Source: Cryptomeria japonica
Lineage: Eukaryota; Streptophyta; Pinopsida; Cupressales; Cupressaceae
Direction: 5' to 3'
Length of the DNA stretch: 64,000 nucleotides
Assembly (NCBI RefSeq): GCF_030272615.1
Contig: NC_081415.1
Location: forward strand, 419,078,757 to 419,142,756
Numbering within the stretch: position 1 is the stretch's first letter; each line of letters starts with the position of its first letter. The position numbers were made by a program, and so were the translations under genes. Below, in pieces: positions 24,245-33,867 of this stretch. The notes below the pieces were generated by a model. The model worked only from the letters and a program-made list of their open reading frames with translations, made no database searches and was not told the DNA's origin.

Positions 24245-25090
24245 TGTAGACACATAAAAATCTCCTCTTATTAATCTCAATTTTTCCATCAATCAAGTGG
24301 ATCCATGTCCTTATAAAATGCTACTATTTTCCATTATTTTATAATATTCTTAATCTTCATTATCCGTTCTTCATTATTTCATAAATCCTTTTAATAATAT
24401 TTCATATATTTTCTTAATATCCATTAATTCATTAAATCCATATTATCCCTAAACCCTCTCATATCAACTTTATCCTCTATTTATCCTATTCCACGTTCAC
24501 CAGTTGCATCCACTTGGTCAATGTGGAATAAAAATTTACAACTCGATATCACTTCTTTTATTCCACATCTATCTTGATACTTGGATCCACCTTGGGGACA
24601 CCTATAAATTCATTGCTGCCTCTTGCTTCCAGACATCTTACATCTTTCAATCTCTCTCATTTCTAAGCATGGTTAGTTCATTCTTTCATTTTTTTATCAT
24701 TCTCAGTTCTCCATAGCTTCTTGTGCACAGTATTCAAAGACAAAATGTTTTCAAAAGATGAGATCTCAGTTGATAGGAGGGCAATGGAGTGAGGTTTTCA
24801 TTTAAATACATGTGTGTGTTTGTTCGATTTTTGTTTTACATGTGTGTTCCTTGAAAGGACTTTGTTGTTATGATTTTGGAATAATTGGAATTTCTGATTG
24901 AGGTTTTTGTTTTCTTCATCTACACAAACCAGTTGCATCACCAATTTCTGCACGTGTGGTGCAAAATAGGCGATTACGTAGTTTCACTGTTAGTTACATT
25001 GAAACTATGCGCAGCTCCAATTTATATTCTTGCACAATATTTATTGCCCTCATTTGGGGGCCCTAAATCTATCAAAAAATGAAAAAAAAA
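24245..25090 (+). repeat. LTR-like block starting TGTAGACACA, with TATA box
   Basis: It starts TGTAGACACATAAAAATC at 24245, like 9250. An upstream T/C-rich segment leads to CTATAAATTC at 24602-24611. Downstream is a T-rich leader, and the block ends in an A tract at 25080-25092. This fits a gypsy-type LTR or its leader. No protein domain is found and the 3' edge is uncertain. Confidence 0.4.
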
Positions 25091-26378
25091 AATGAAAACA
25101 GCAAAAGAGGTACATATCAAGGGACCCACATTTTTAGGTTATTTGTAGGTCTACATGCGCCAGGCTCAATGATCACACTTTGAAATTTTGACCATAGCTT
25201 TGTTGCTCCGCTCCTAGGGCTCTCTCCTGTCCAAATGTTCTAAACTTAACATTCATAAATGAGGATTTTGGGGCCTAAAATGGGTATTATAGCCTAATTG
25301 TGATCTAAGAGAAATTCCCCCTCTCATTTTTTGTATTCATTGAGGTGCCTTTTTCTTTTCAGGCCTCATAAAATGGACCCACGAACCTCATTTTTTGATG
25401 CTAACACACCCATATGCTCACAATAACATTGTTGACAAATTGTATTCAACTTCAAAAAAAAATTGCCCAATTTCCTGAGGGGGTGCCATATTAGCTCCTT
25501 GTCATTGAGGCATGTTGGGGCAAGGATGGACCTATATTCTTCACAATTTTTCTTTGAAACAACACCGGAAAATATTGTCTCAAAGAGGGGCAAATTATAG
25601 ACAATAAAAATTGTCCTGACACCTACAAACAATAGTTTACTAATTTTTTGTCTAATTAATTAAATAATTTAATTATTTAATTAAGCTACATTTATTCTTC
25701 CATTTCAAATTCAAAAATCAAATTTCCCTTCGTTCATCATAAATTAAATCATTTTTAATTATTTAATTTTCTTCCAACATTAATTAAATAATTTTTATTA
25801 TTTAATTAATTATTACTTACGCAAATAATTAATTAATATTTATTATTTTATTTTTTTCCCATCATGCACATTAATTAAATAATATTAATTATTTAATTAA
25901 ATCTTTTTCTTCCACTTTCTCAAAATTAAATAATTATTTAATTAGCTAACTAGGTCTTCTATAAATGAATTCTTTAAATTGTTCAATTTGTAACTTTTCT
26001 AAATTAAGTTCTCCTAAAAATAAATAAATAAAAAATTATTTATTTCTCTCGTTTACAATTAAATAATTATTTAATGCTAATTTATTCTTCCACTTGCACC
26101 TCTTCAACTCCCACTCACCTCGAGTTCAACTAATCAATCAATCCACTTAACAAATCCATCAACTCACTTAACCGATCAATCAAACCGTTTAATTGGTCAA
26201 TCAATATCCATCACATGATCAATTAAGTCTCAAACAAATTCCCCTCAATGAAACTCAACCATTCATCATTAAATCTTCTCCTCAAATCACCATCATTGAT
26301 CAATATCAGAAAATCTATAAAAGCAACCTTGATCATCTATCATTCCTAACCAGAGTCTTCAAGATTTCTTGCATACAC
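25091..26378 (+). repeat. AT-rich LTR-like DNA with palindromic TTAATTAAATAA module
   Basis: 25640-26080 is dominated by TTAATTAAATAATT runs, many self-complementary (for example 25655-25685). They are followed by a C-rich stretch and CTATAAAAGC at 26316-26325, a TATA candidate. The same order of AT module, C-rich stretch and TATA occurs at 2780-3679. The block is cut at 26378 by an antisense solo LTR. No coding. Confidence 0.4.
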
Positions 26379-28805
26379 TGTTGGAATCAAGGAACACTAA
26401 GAGGGGTCTAAATTGGTGTTCTACAATCTTTAACTTTATTAAACTATTCTTTCAACCACTTAATACATATGAACAAAAGAAAGATGCAAGAACATAAAGC
26501 AAATAACCACAACACCATAACACAAAGATTTTTGTATGTGTAAACCCAGTTAAGGGAAAAACCACGGTGTGGATCAGCCCACAATATAGGTATACTCTGC
26601 AGAAGTATAGAAATATAACAATGGCAAATGTGTTGGACATTGTTGCTACTAGGATATGTTGTTGTCATTGATGTCAACATATTCATGTGATTTATTATTT
26701 TGGTGATTGTATATTGGTTTATTGGGATCATGGTTTGGTGTATGGAGTATTTCTAGATTCATATATCTTTCTGTATTATTTCTCGTGATCCGGGAAGCTT
26801 AATTGATCATATCATATGATCCAGTTTGCAGTTTGCTTTTCTAACCAGTGCTTTGCAAAGCTCAGTATTTCCTTTGGTATATTCCGGTGTGATTAGATCT
26901 TGAGCTAAGATTTTGGGATATTATTAGGGATGGTCTTGTGTATCTTCATTTCAGATGGTTCATGGTCTGGTAATCCGCAAGTTATCTTTCTTCATGATGG
27001 TTGTTGTTGTTTGAGTATTCTTGAGGTTCAGATGTTGGTGCAGTTGTTACTAATGATTCTAATGTGCTTGCTAGTGTTTCCTCATTGTGTCCTATTTATT
27101 TTGATGATCCGCATTGATCGTTGTCTGAGTTTTTGGTGATTTTGTTGAATCGGTGATGTTATTCATGTTATGTAGTTTTCCTGGTGGTGTAGCATGTTGC
27201 AGTTGATCTTGGCGTGATTACTGGTTGAGATGAGCATTTGGAGATTTGTTGTGGGTCCATGTTATATCATGTATATCATTATATTGGTCTGGTGGTTGAT
27301 TTTTATATCATGTGATGTAATTTTGAAATTGTGAGTTGAGGGTTTAGCTGACCTTGTTGTCAAGGTTGATGAATTGTATAAATAGGTGGCTTAGTCATGT
27401 AATTTGGATGTTGATGTGGTTCCTAAGCAAACTGATCTTTCTATGGAGATTGGTGTTGTAGAGCATACATATGTGCTTAATAGGAACTATCATTAGGAAT
27501 TTGGAGATGTTATTCTTGCAGTTCATTTCTTCTGGATTATAGTCTGAATCTTGTTGTAAGTCAGTGAGACTTCCCTAAGGGTTGTAGCCTTTCGGGTTAT
27601 TATGTTTTGAGTAGTGAGCTCTAGGTAGTGTGCCTGAATGTTGGTGCATTCCCCATTGTAATATTTTCACATACTACTGCAAAGTATCATCTTATTGTGG
27701 GTAGGTTCCCACCGTGGTTTTTCCCTTAACTAGTCTTTCCATGTCAAAATCTTGGTGTTGTGTGTTGTATAATCAATTTGCTTATCTTTTTTGTTGTTGT
27801 TGTTTACTGGTTTTGTATTTGTGGTTAATTTTATGGATTTGGTGAAATTGATTCACCCCCCCCCCCTCTCAGTTTTCCTTCTTTGTTGTTGACAATATAA
27901 TGTACATGAATCCAGGCACACTGCCTAGAGCTCACTACTCAAAAGGAGAGGCTTACTGCCTACAACTCAAATAAAAAGATTACATATCATTTGAACTGAT
28001 GAACAACATCTAAAAATGCTAAATTATAGTTTTGGTTAAGCTCATTATATAGATTTCATACTCTACTCACACTTTATCTTATATTGCTCTATTTCGTTGC
28101 ACTTCCATTGATCCAGAGCAATAATCTCCAACCTACGCACGTGGAACTATGCACAATAGATTACTCCCAACCTACACATCATAAAAATGACCAAAACCAT
28201 CGCTCTTATATATCTGCAACAATAAATCATATCGGCTACATGTCGTCTCAAGATCAATTAATTATTTTATGACTCGTTTACAAACTGGCGGCAAAATCTG
28301 ACCTCAAATGCTAATGCGAACCAAAAAAATTTAACACATGTTATCGCATATGTTGCCTAATTATCCTTGATCACAAAAATAATCGCCAAAGTCTCTCCAC
28401 TTAATCCGCATAAGGCTTTATCATGCTAGTCAATCGCATTACACTGTCAAATCAAAACTTGATACACCGGATCTTCTAAATCATGCATCAATCATCACCG
28501 GAGGATAAAATTCTAGAATAAGATACTCCAGACATCTATCAGTCTTCCCTTAGATCCACAACACAAAATATTAACCCGAAACAAAATGCCAACCAAAATA
28601 CCAAACACTATCAAATGCTTTGTTCTAAGCTTGCCAGACTTAAACAAATCTTCAATCTGACTTTCGGTATGAGCAAATCATTCACTATGGATGGGTATAC
28701 TAACTTGGGTTTCCATCAATGACAACACCAAATAACCTATGCAGTGTCTCTTTCCAAAATACACACTATCAAAATAGTGCTTAAGATATATTTCTGAGAG
28801 CAACA
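26379..28805 (-). repeat. Solo copia LTR, antisense, split by another solo LTR
   Basis: The plus strand starts TGTTGGAATC (minus-strand LTR end ...GATTCCAACA), with AAGAGGGGTCTAAATTG, the reverse of the usual C-tract/CTCT end. GGGAAAAACCACGGTG follows near 26557. After the inserted LTR (26631-27894) the same LTR resumes at about 27898 with GGCACACTGCCTAGAGCTC, the exact reverse of the AGTGTGCC-type U5 text of E3. It continues to GAGCAACA at 28805. No PBS or PPT flanks either edge, hence solo. Net length is about 1.16 kb. No clear TSD. Confidence 0.7.
26631..27894 (+). repeat. Solo copia LTR of the E3 family
   Basis: 1264 bp, TGTTGGACATTG...TTGTTGACA, closely matching the E3 LTRs along its length. 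It includes the GTTGTCATTGATGTCAAC start region, the AGTAGTGAGCTCTAGG segment, CCCACCGTGG (near 27708) and the C tract with CTCTCAG (27857-27872). No PBS follows and no PPT precedes it, so the internal part was lost by LTR-LTR recombination. The left flank AAATG and right flank TAATG (27898-27902) fit a TSD with one mismatch, but three extra bases lie between the CA end and TAATG. It splits the antisense solo LTR. Confidence 0.9.
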
Positions 28806-31614
28806 ATACTATCCGTCCTTGAAAGTGAGAAGAGAAATGGAGGCAAAAAGGATGTTTATGTAAGGTATCACTGTGTTGTTATTTAATTTTATTTTCATTC
28901 ATGTCTTACTTATTCATTGTTAAGATTTCAATTTAGTGTGTTTCTTAGGTTTTTATGGTTAGCCTAGAATTGAATCACATTGTTTAATTTCCTAGTCTTA
29001 CAAGAATCACTCCCATGAATAAGTGAAGAAGATGACCCTAGTTAGAAATGGGGTATTGTGGGATAGGATGAATAGATGAATCCTCCTTGTGATATGATCA
29101 CTTTTTTACTTGAACCTTGGGCTTATGATCTTTGACCTTATTCTTGAAGCAATTACAAGTATATTTTTTCTAGGTTTGCAAACAATAGCTAGATATGAAA
29201 GCAGAGAGATAAATCAAGATCAAATATATATGATGGATGATATGGATAGGATAATCAAGATCAAAGAATGGAAGATTAAATGGGAGATACACGATGGAGT
29301 GTTTGGCTTAAGTGTGCATGGATCTTTTGTATGAACAAGTTTGGATGTCATTTTAGGTTGTGTTTTGACATGCATTGCTTGAATAGGTATGATTAGATCT
29401 TGTGAAGGTTTAGGGTCATGATGAAAATCATAAGGTATGTTAAGATCTTGGGATGGAAATGGAGTGACTCTTTGATTTTGATTTGCGATAGGATCATGAG
29501 GTGGAGTGAAAAGGATACTTTTCTCTTGAGGTGACATGAAGGAGATTCTTGTGATGGAGTGGCATTATGAGGGTGAAAAGGGAACATATCTCGATCATCT
29601 GATGGAATGGGTGCATTGGGAATATAAATTTGATCTTGATTTCACATCTTATCTTTACATGTTGGAGCTTGCAAGACATATTTTGATCTTGATTTGAAAG
29701 GGAAGAATTAGATGCACTGGAGGGTATAATTTATTCTAGAAGAGCTATGGTGTATTTATATGGAATGAAAAAATAATTAGAATTTTTGGAGATACTATCC
29801 TTGTTAGAGGCATCTTCTTTTCCATGTTTAGGAAGTGGATCCCTAAATGTCTTGAGATCACTATTTGATGTGGGTGAATTGTCTTCAATAACAACATCAC
29901 CAAATGTTGTCTATAATTTATTGGATACAATGTTTTAATTTCATGAAATATAAATTTTTGTGTCATTTGATTCTATGATAGTCACAAAAATCATTGTATT
30001 TATACTATGGTGGTTTTACTATTGGTTCTTGATTTCTTGTTTTGGATTATATAGTCATTTTAGCTCAAACAAGTTTTTGTAAAATACTTTTAATGGGTTC
30101 TCCAAGGGGAGTGAATTTTCTTCTTGGAATGTTATTTTATATAGAGAGGGCAATTCCTTGAGTATTTTTTGATACGTTAGATGGGGTTTGAATATCATTG
30201 ATTCCACTACACCATCGTTGAAAATATTCTTGTTTTTATCCCAAAGACGAGGTTCATCATTAGATGTAGAGGATTTGTCCTTATTATCTTTGTAAATATT
30301 CACTAGACCTTTATCAATAAGAGCCTTCTCAATGTTTATTCCCTTTTTAATAATCTCATCAAGTGTATTAATACATTGAACTTGAAAATGGAAGGTCATC
30401 TCTTGATTTAAATTTTGAAAAAATATATTAATAATTTTATTTTGGGGATATGATAAAGGAACTTGCTTGCTACATTTATCCATCGTTGTAAGAAGGAAGC
30501 TCAATATTTTCTCCATTTACTTATTTTGTGTTCCATAAATCAGTCATGGAAATCTCATGTTCAATGTTGAATGAAAATTTTGAGATATTTTTTTCTACCA
30601 ACTCATGAAAGGACTTGATTCCATGAGATAAATGCGAAAACCAATCAATGGCTTGACCTCCTAAGCTTCTTCAAAAGTGGTGCATAAGATAATTATCATT
30701 GTAAGCTACCTTCATGCAAGCTAGATAAAATTATCTTGCATGCTTACAAGGATCACCTTTTCCTTTATACTTGTCATATTCAGGAACCTCAATGATGAAT
30801 AAAAGGTATAATGGGTATAGATCTATCAAAGGGATGAGGGAATATGTCTCCAAAGTTATAACTCTTCTTAGTGTTTCCCATTTCTATGTTTTCTCTTTTA
30901 TAGAAAGCTCTATATTTGGGATGCCAAGTCACTTAGAGGTATTAATAAAAATGAGTTGAGGTTATAAGTGGAAATGGGTGGTTGAATTTGTGGGGTGTAA
31001 GTAGAGAAAAGAGGTTGACTAGGTAGAATGTAATTTTGGTAAGTATAGACATGATATATCATTGGTTGGGTTTTCTAGTAGGTGGAGTCACGAGAGGCCA
31101 TTGGCTGACTTTGTTGGTGGGTGGAAATAACAGGGTATTTGGTTTGTTATGCTATAGATGAGGACGGAAGAGATGATGCTACTTGTCTCACTTGTGGAGG
31201 ATTTTGTAGAAAGGACGTGCCTATGGATAGAAAAATGGAAGATATTATGGGAAAATATAGATGTGGTGTAGGTTGATCTATGATAGTCCATATATCAAAG
31301 TTATAGGGTAAACTAGCACCCCTTTGATCTAGCAACCCAAAATAGTAATTAGGATTTGAATTAAGGTCTACTTCTAACACTTCCATACCCTTAGGGTCTT
31401 GTTAAAATTCTCTTGTCTTCCAACGTTGGTTCTTGTCGCTCGCCTTCTTCAAAAGGAGGAACCCATGAGATTGTATGTTCAACTTGTGAAGCTTGATTAT
31501 TTTGAGAGTGTTCCATTCTTGAATTCTCCTTGACTTGTTTCCATGTTTTTCTTATGTTGTGATCTTGTGGTTGTCATGCAATGTCTTCAATAGAATTGGA
31601 TGCTTTGATACAAA
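28806..31614 (-). pseudogene. Ty3/gypsy gag relic (antisense) with leader and PBS-like site
   Basis: Read on the minus strand. A Pro/Ser/Gln-rich N-terminal region (31386 downwards, PNYYFGLLDQRGASLPYN and PPQVRQVASSLPS) leads to the gag core: EYDKYKGKGDPCKHAR (near 30770), YLACMKVAYNDNYLMHHF, GGQAIDWFSHL (near 30650), FHELVEKNISKFSFN. A frame of 153 codons (30055-30516) then has KGINIEKALIDKGLVNIY, typical of the post-gag region of plant gypsy gag proteins. Below about 29.9 kb only weak His/Pro-rich text remains. A PBS-like TGTATCAAAGC lies at 31602-31612. Several stops (for example near 30740 and 30520) show decay. E3 inserted just upstream, 13 bp into the putative LTR. Confidence 0.65.
31602..31614 (-). 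promoter_or_regulatory. PBS-like site of the antisense gypsy relic
   Basis: The minus strand reads TTTGTATCAAAGC, two mismatches from the initiator-Met PBS core, directly after a possible LTR end CTTCCA. It lies about 230 bp before the gag N-terminal region. Decay makes the tRNA assignment uncertain. Confidence 0.4.
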
Positions 31615-31622
31615 TGGAAGAT

Positions 31623-31627
31623 TCTTG
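31623..31627. repeat. E3 target-site duplication, left copy (TCTTG)
   Basis: Matches 38735-38739 exactly on the other side of E3. Confidence 0.9.
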
Positions 31628-32872
31628 TGTTGGATATTGTTGGTCATTGTTGCTGCTAGGATATGTTGTTGTCATTGATGTCAACATATTCCTGTGTATT
31701 GATCCGGTGATCACAGATTGGGAAGATCTTATGATCTGGTTTTGCAGTGTTGTTTTGTTGATCATTGTTTTGATGAGTTCGGTATATCCTCTAATATGTT
31801 CTGGTGTGATGAGATCTTGTGCTGGGATTTTGGGATATTTTTTGGGTTGGTCTTTTTAATATTCATTCCAAATAGTGATTTGGTTATATGCAAGTTATCT
31901 TTCTTCATGACAGTTGCCGATTGGTTATGTTCTTGATCTTTCAGACAATGATCGATGAAGATTTAAAAATTGGCGTTGGTGCAGTTATTCTTGATGATTA
32001 TAAAGTGCTTGCTAGTGTTTCCTAATAGTTTCCTATTTGTTTTGGCAATCCACATTGATCTTTGTGTGATTTTTTGGTGGTTTGCATCAACCGGTGATGA
32101 TTTTCATGTTATGCGGTTTTCCTGGTGGTGTAGCGTGTTGCAGTTGATCTTGGCGTAATTTCCAGTGGAGTTGATCATTTGGGAATTAGATTTAGGTCCA
32201 TGCTATGCTATGTAAATTATTGTATTGGTCTGGTGGTCAATCTTTGTATCGTGTGATGTAATTAAGTAATTAATATTTGACGGTTAGGGTTTAGTTGATC
32301 TTGTTATCAAGGTTAATGAATTGTATATATAGGTGATATATTCATGTAATTTGGATATCAGTGTTGTGTATGCATTATCAGAGAGAAGTGTATGTGAATA
32401 AGTGATTTATCCTTCGGTGATGAGATTGGTGTTGCAAGGTAGACAACTATTCTTAACCGGAACTATAATCAGGCATTTGGAGATGCTATTATTTTAGTTC
32501 ATTTCTTCTAGATTGTAGTATGAATCTTATTGTAAGTTAGCGAGACTTCTCTGAGGGTTGTTTCCTTCTAGGCCATTATATTTGAGTAGTGATCTCTAGG
32601 CAGTGTGCCTGAATGCATGCACATTCCCCATTGTAATATTTTCACATACTACTGCAGAGTATCATCTTATTTAGGGTAGGTTCCCACCGTGGTTTTTCTC
32701 TTAACCGGTTTTTCCACGTCAAAATCTTGGTGTTGTGTGTTGTGCTCTCAATTTTCTTATCTGTCATGTTATTCCACTTTATCAGATCTATTTTTGGTGG
32801 TTAAGTTTGTGTAATCCGGAAAAGGTTGATTCACCCCCCTCTCTCAGTCTTCCTTCTTGATTGTTGTTAACA
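31628..32872 (+). repeat. E3 5' LTR
   Basis: 1245 bp, TGTTGGATATTG...GTTGTTAACA. TATA TATATATAG at 32324-32332, CCCACCGTGG at 32683, a short C tract and CTCTCTCAG at 32834-32847. The PBS follows after 2 nt. Confidence 0.95.
32324..32332 (+). promoter_or_regulatory. E3 5' LTR TATA box
   Basis: GTATATATAGG in the LTR, conserved at 38165-38173 in the 3' LTR. Promoter role is inferred from position. Confidence 0.6.
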
Positions 32873-32874
32873 AT

Positions 32875-32886
32875 TGGTATCAGAGC
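32875..32886 (+). promoter_or_regulatory. E3 primer binding site (initiator-Met tRNA)
   Basis: TGGTATCAGAGC, 2 nt after the 5' LTR, identical to the E1 PBS. Confidence 0.95.
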
Positions 32887-32928
32887 TAGATCCTCCGGTA
32901 GAAGCTTAATCGCTTGAGGAGATTCGAG

Positions 32929-33867
32929 ATGGCAGCTCAAGGTATTCTCTTTAAGAAGGATAGTTTGAGGTTTGATGGAAGTAACTATACTATATGGAAG
33001 AACCAAATGGAAGTACACTTGAAATGTCTTGGAGAGGCTTACTGGAAGATTACAAAGAATGCCTATGTTGTTCCTCGGAATGGACCATCTACTCCTGATG
33101 AGGTCAAGGAAGAAAAACATAATATTAGAGCGAAGGAAACATTGCTTAGTGCCCTAACTGATTCTGAGATGACAAATGTAATGGGACTTCAAACCACACA
33201 TGAGATCTGGGGGAAGATTGAGATCCTATATGAAGGTGATAAACAAGTGAAAGTTGCTAAGTTACAGAGTTTGAAAGGAAAATATGAGACATTGAAGATG
33301 CGAGATGATGAGAACATATACTCCTTCATGGCTAAGGTGAATGACCTTGTCCTAGGTATCAGATGTGCTGGTGGAACCATTGAGGAAGATGAAATTGTTG
33401 CTAAGGTGTTGAGATCTTTGCCTCTTGCTTATAAACATAAGGTTGTTGCTATTAATGAGATCCAGAGTGTGACTATAGTGACAAGAGATGTGTTGGTTGG
33501 AAAGCTTGGTGCATTTGAGCTGAGTGAATCTGGAGAATCACATGGAAAGTCTAAGACAACATTTAGAGAATTTGCATCTGTATCCGATAAGAAGAAGTAT
33601 GATCCTAATGAGTGCAGGATATCCAAATATGAAAGAGAGAGAAAAGAGATGGAAGAGCAAGAAAGAGAGATAGATGAGCTTGAAGCGTTGATTGCCTGGA
33701 GATTGCCTAAAGGAGATGGTAAGTATGATGGAAAGTTGCCTTTGAAATATTTCCCTTGTAATAAGATAGGACATTTTGCTTCTAGATGCCCAGAGAGAAT
33801 GGCTAAGTATGACAGGCATGATAAGTTTGATAAGCATGATAGAAATGATAGATATGAAAAAACATGA
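32929..33867 (+). CDS. E3 Gag (open frame, 312 aa)
   Basis: The only intact retrotransposon gene product in the window. The ATG at 32929 (MAAQGILFKKDSLRFDGS) is chosen because it follows the PBS leader and matches the start of related gags. The copia gag domain runs over residues 10-200: NYTIWKNQMEVHLK, ETLLSALTDSEM, HEIWGKIEILYEGD, VLRSLPLAYKHK. A charged linker follows, then a zinc knuckle at 33748-33789 reading YFPCNKIGHFASRC, in which the first Cys of CX2CX4HX4C is Tyr. It ends in a His/Asp/Arg-rich tail (RHDKFDKHDRNDRYEKT). A frameshift near 33860 cuts it from pol, which continues in the next frame. In the family, Gag forms the virus-like particle and the knuckle binds the element RNA, so the missing Cys may weaken packaging. 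Confidence 0.85.
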   Translation: MAAQGILFKKDSLRFDGSNYTIWKNQMEVHLKCLGEAYWKITKNAYVVPRNGPSTPDEVKEEKHNIRAKETLLSALTDSEMTNVMGLQTTHEIWGKIEILYEGDKQVKVAKLQSLKGKYETLKMRDDENIYSFMAKVNDLVLGIRCAGGTIEEDEIVAKVLRSLPLAYKHKVVAINEIQSVTIVTRDVLVGKLGAFELSESGESHGKSKTTFREFASVSDKKKYDPNECRISKYERERKEMEEQEREIDELEALIAWRLPKGDGKYDGKLPLKYFPCNKIGHFASRCPERMAKYDRHDKFDKHDRNDRYEKT

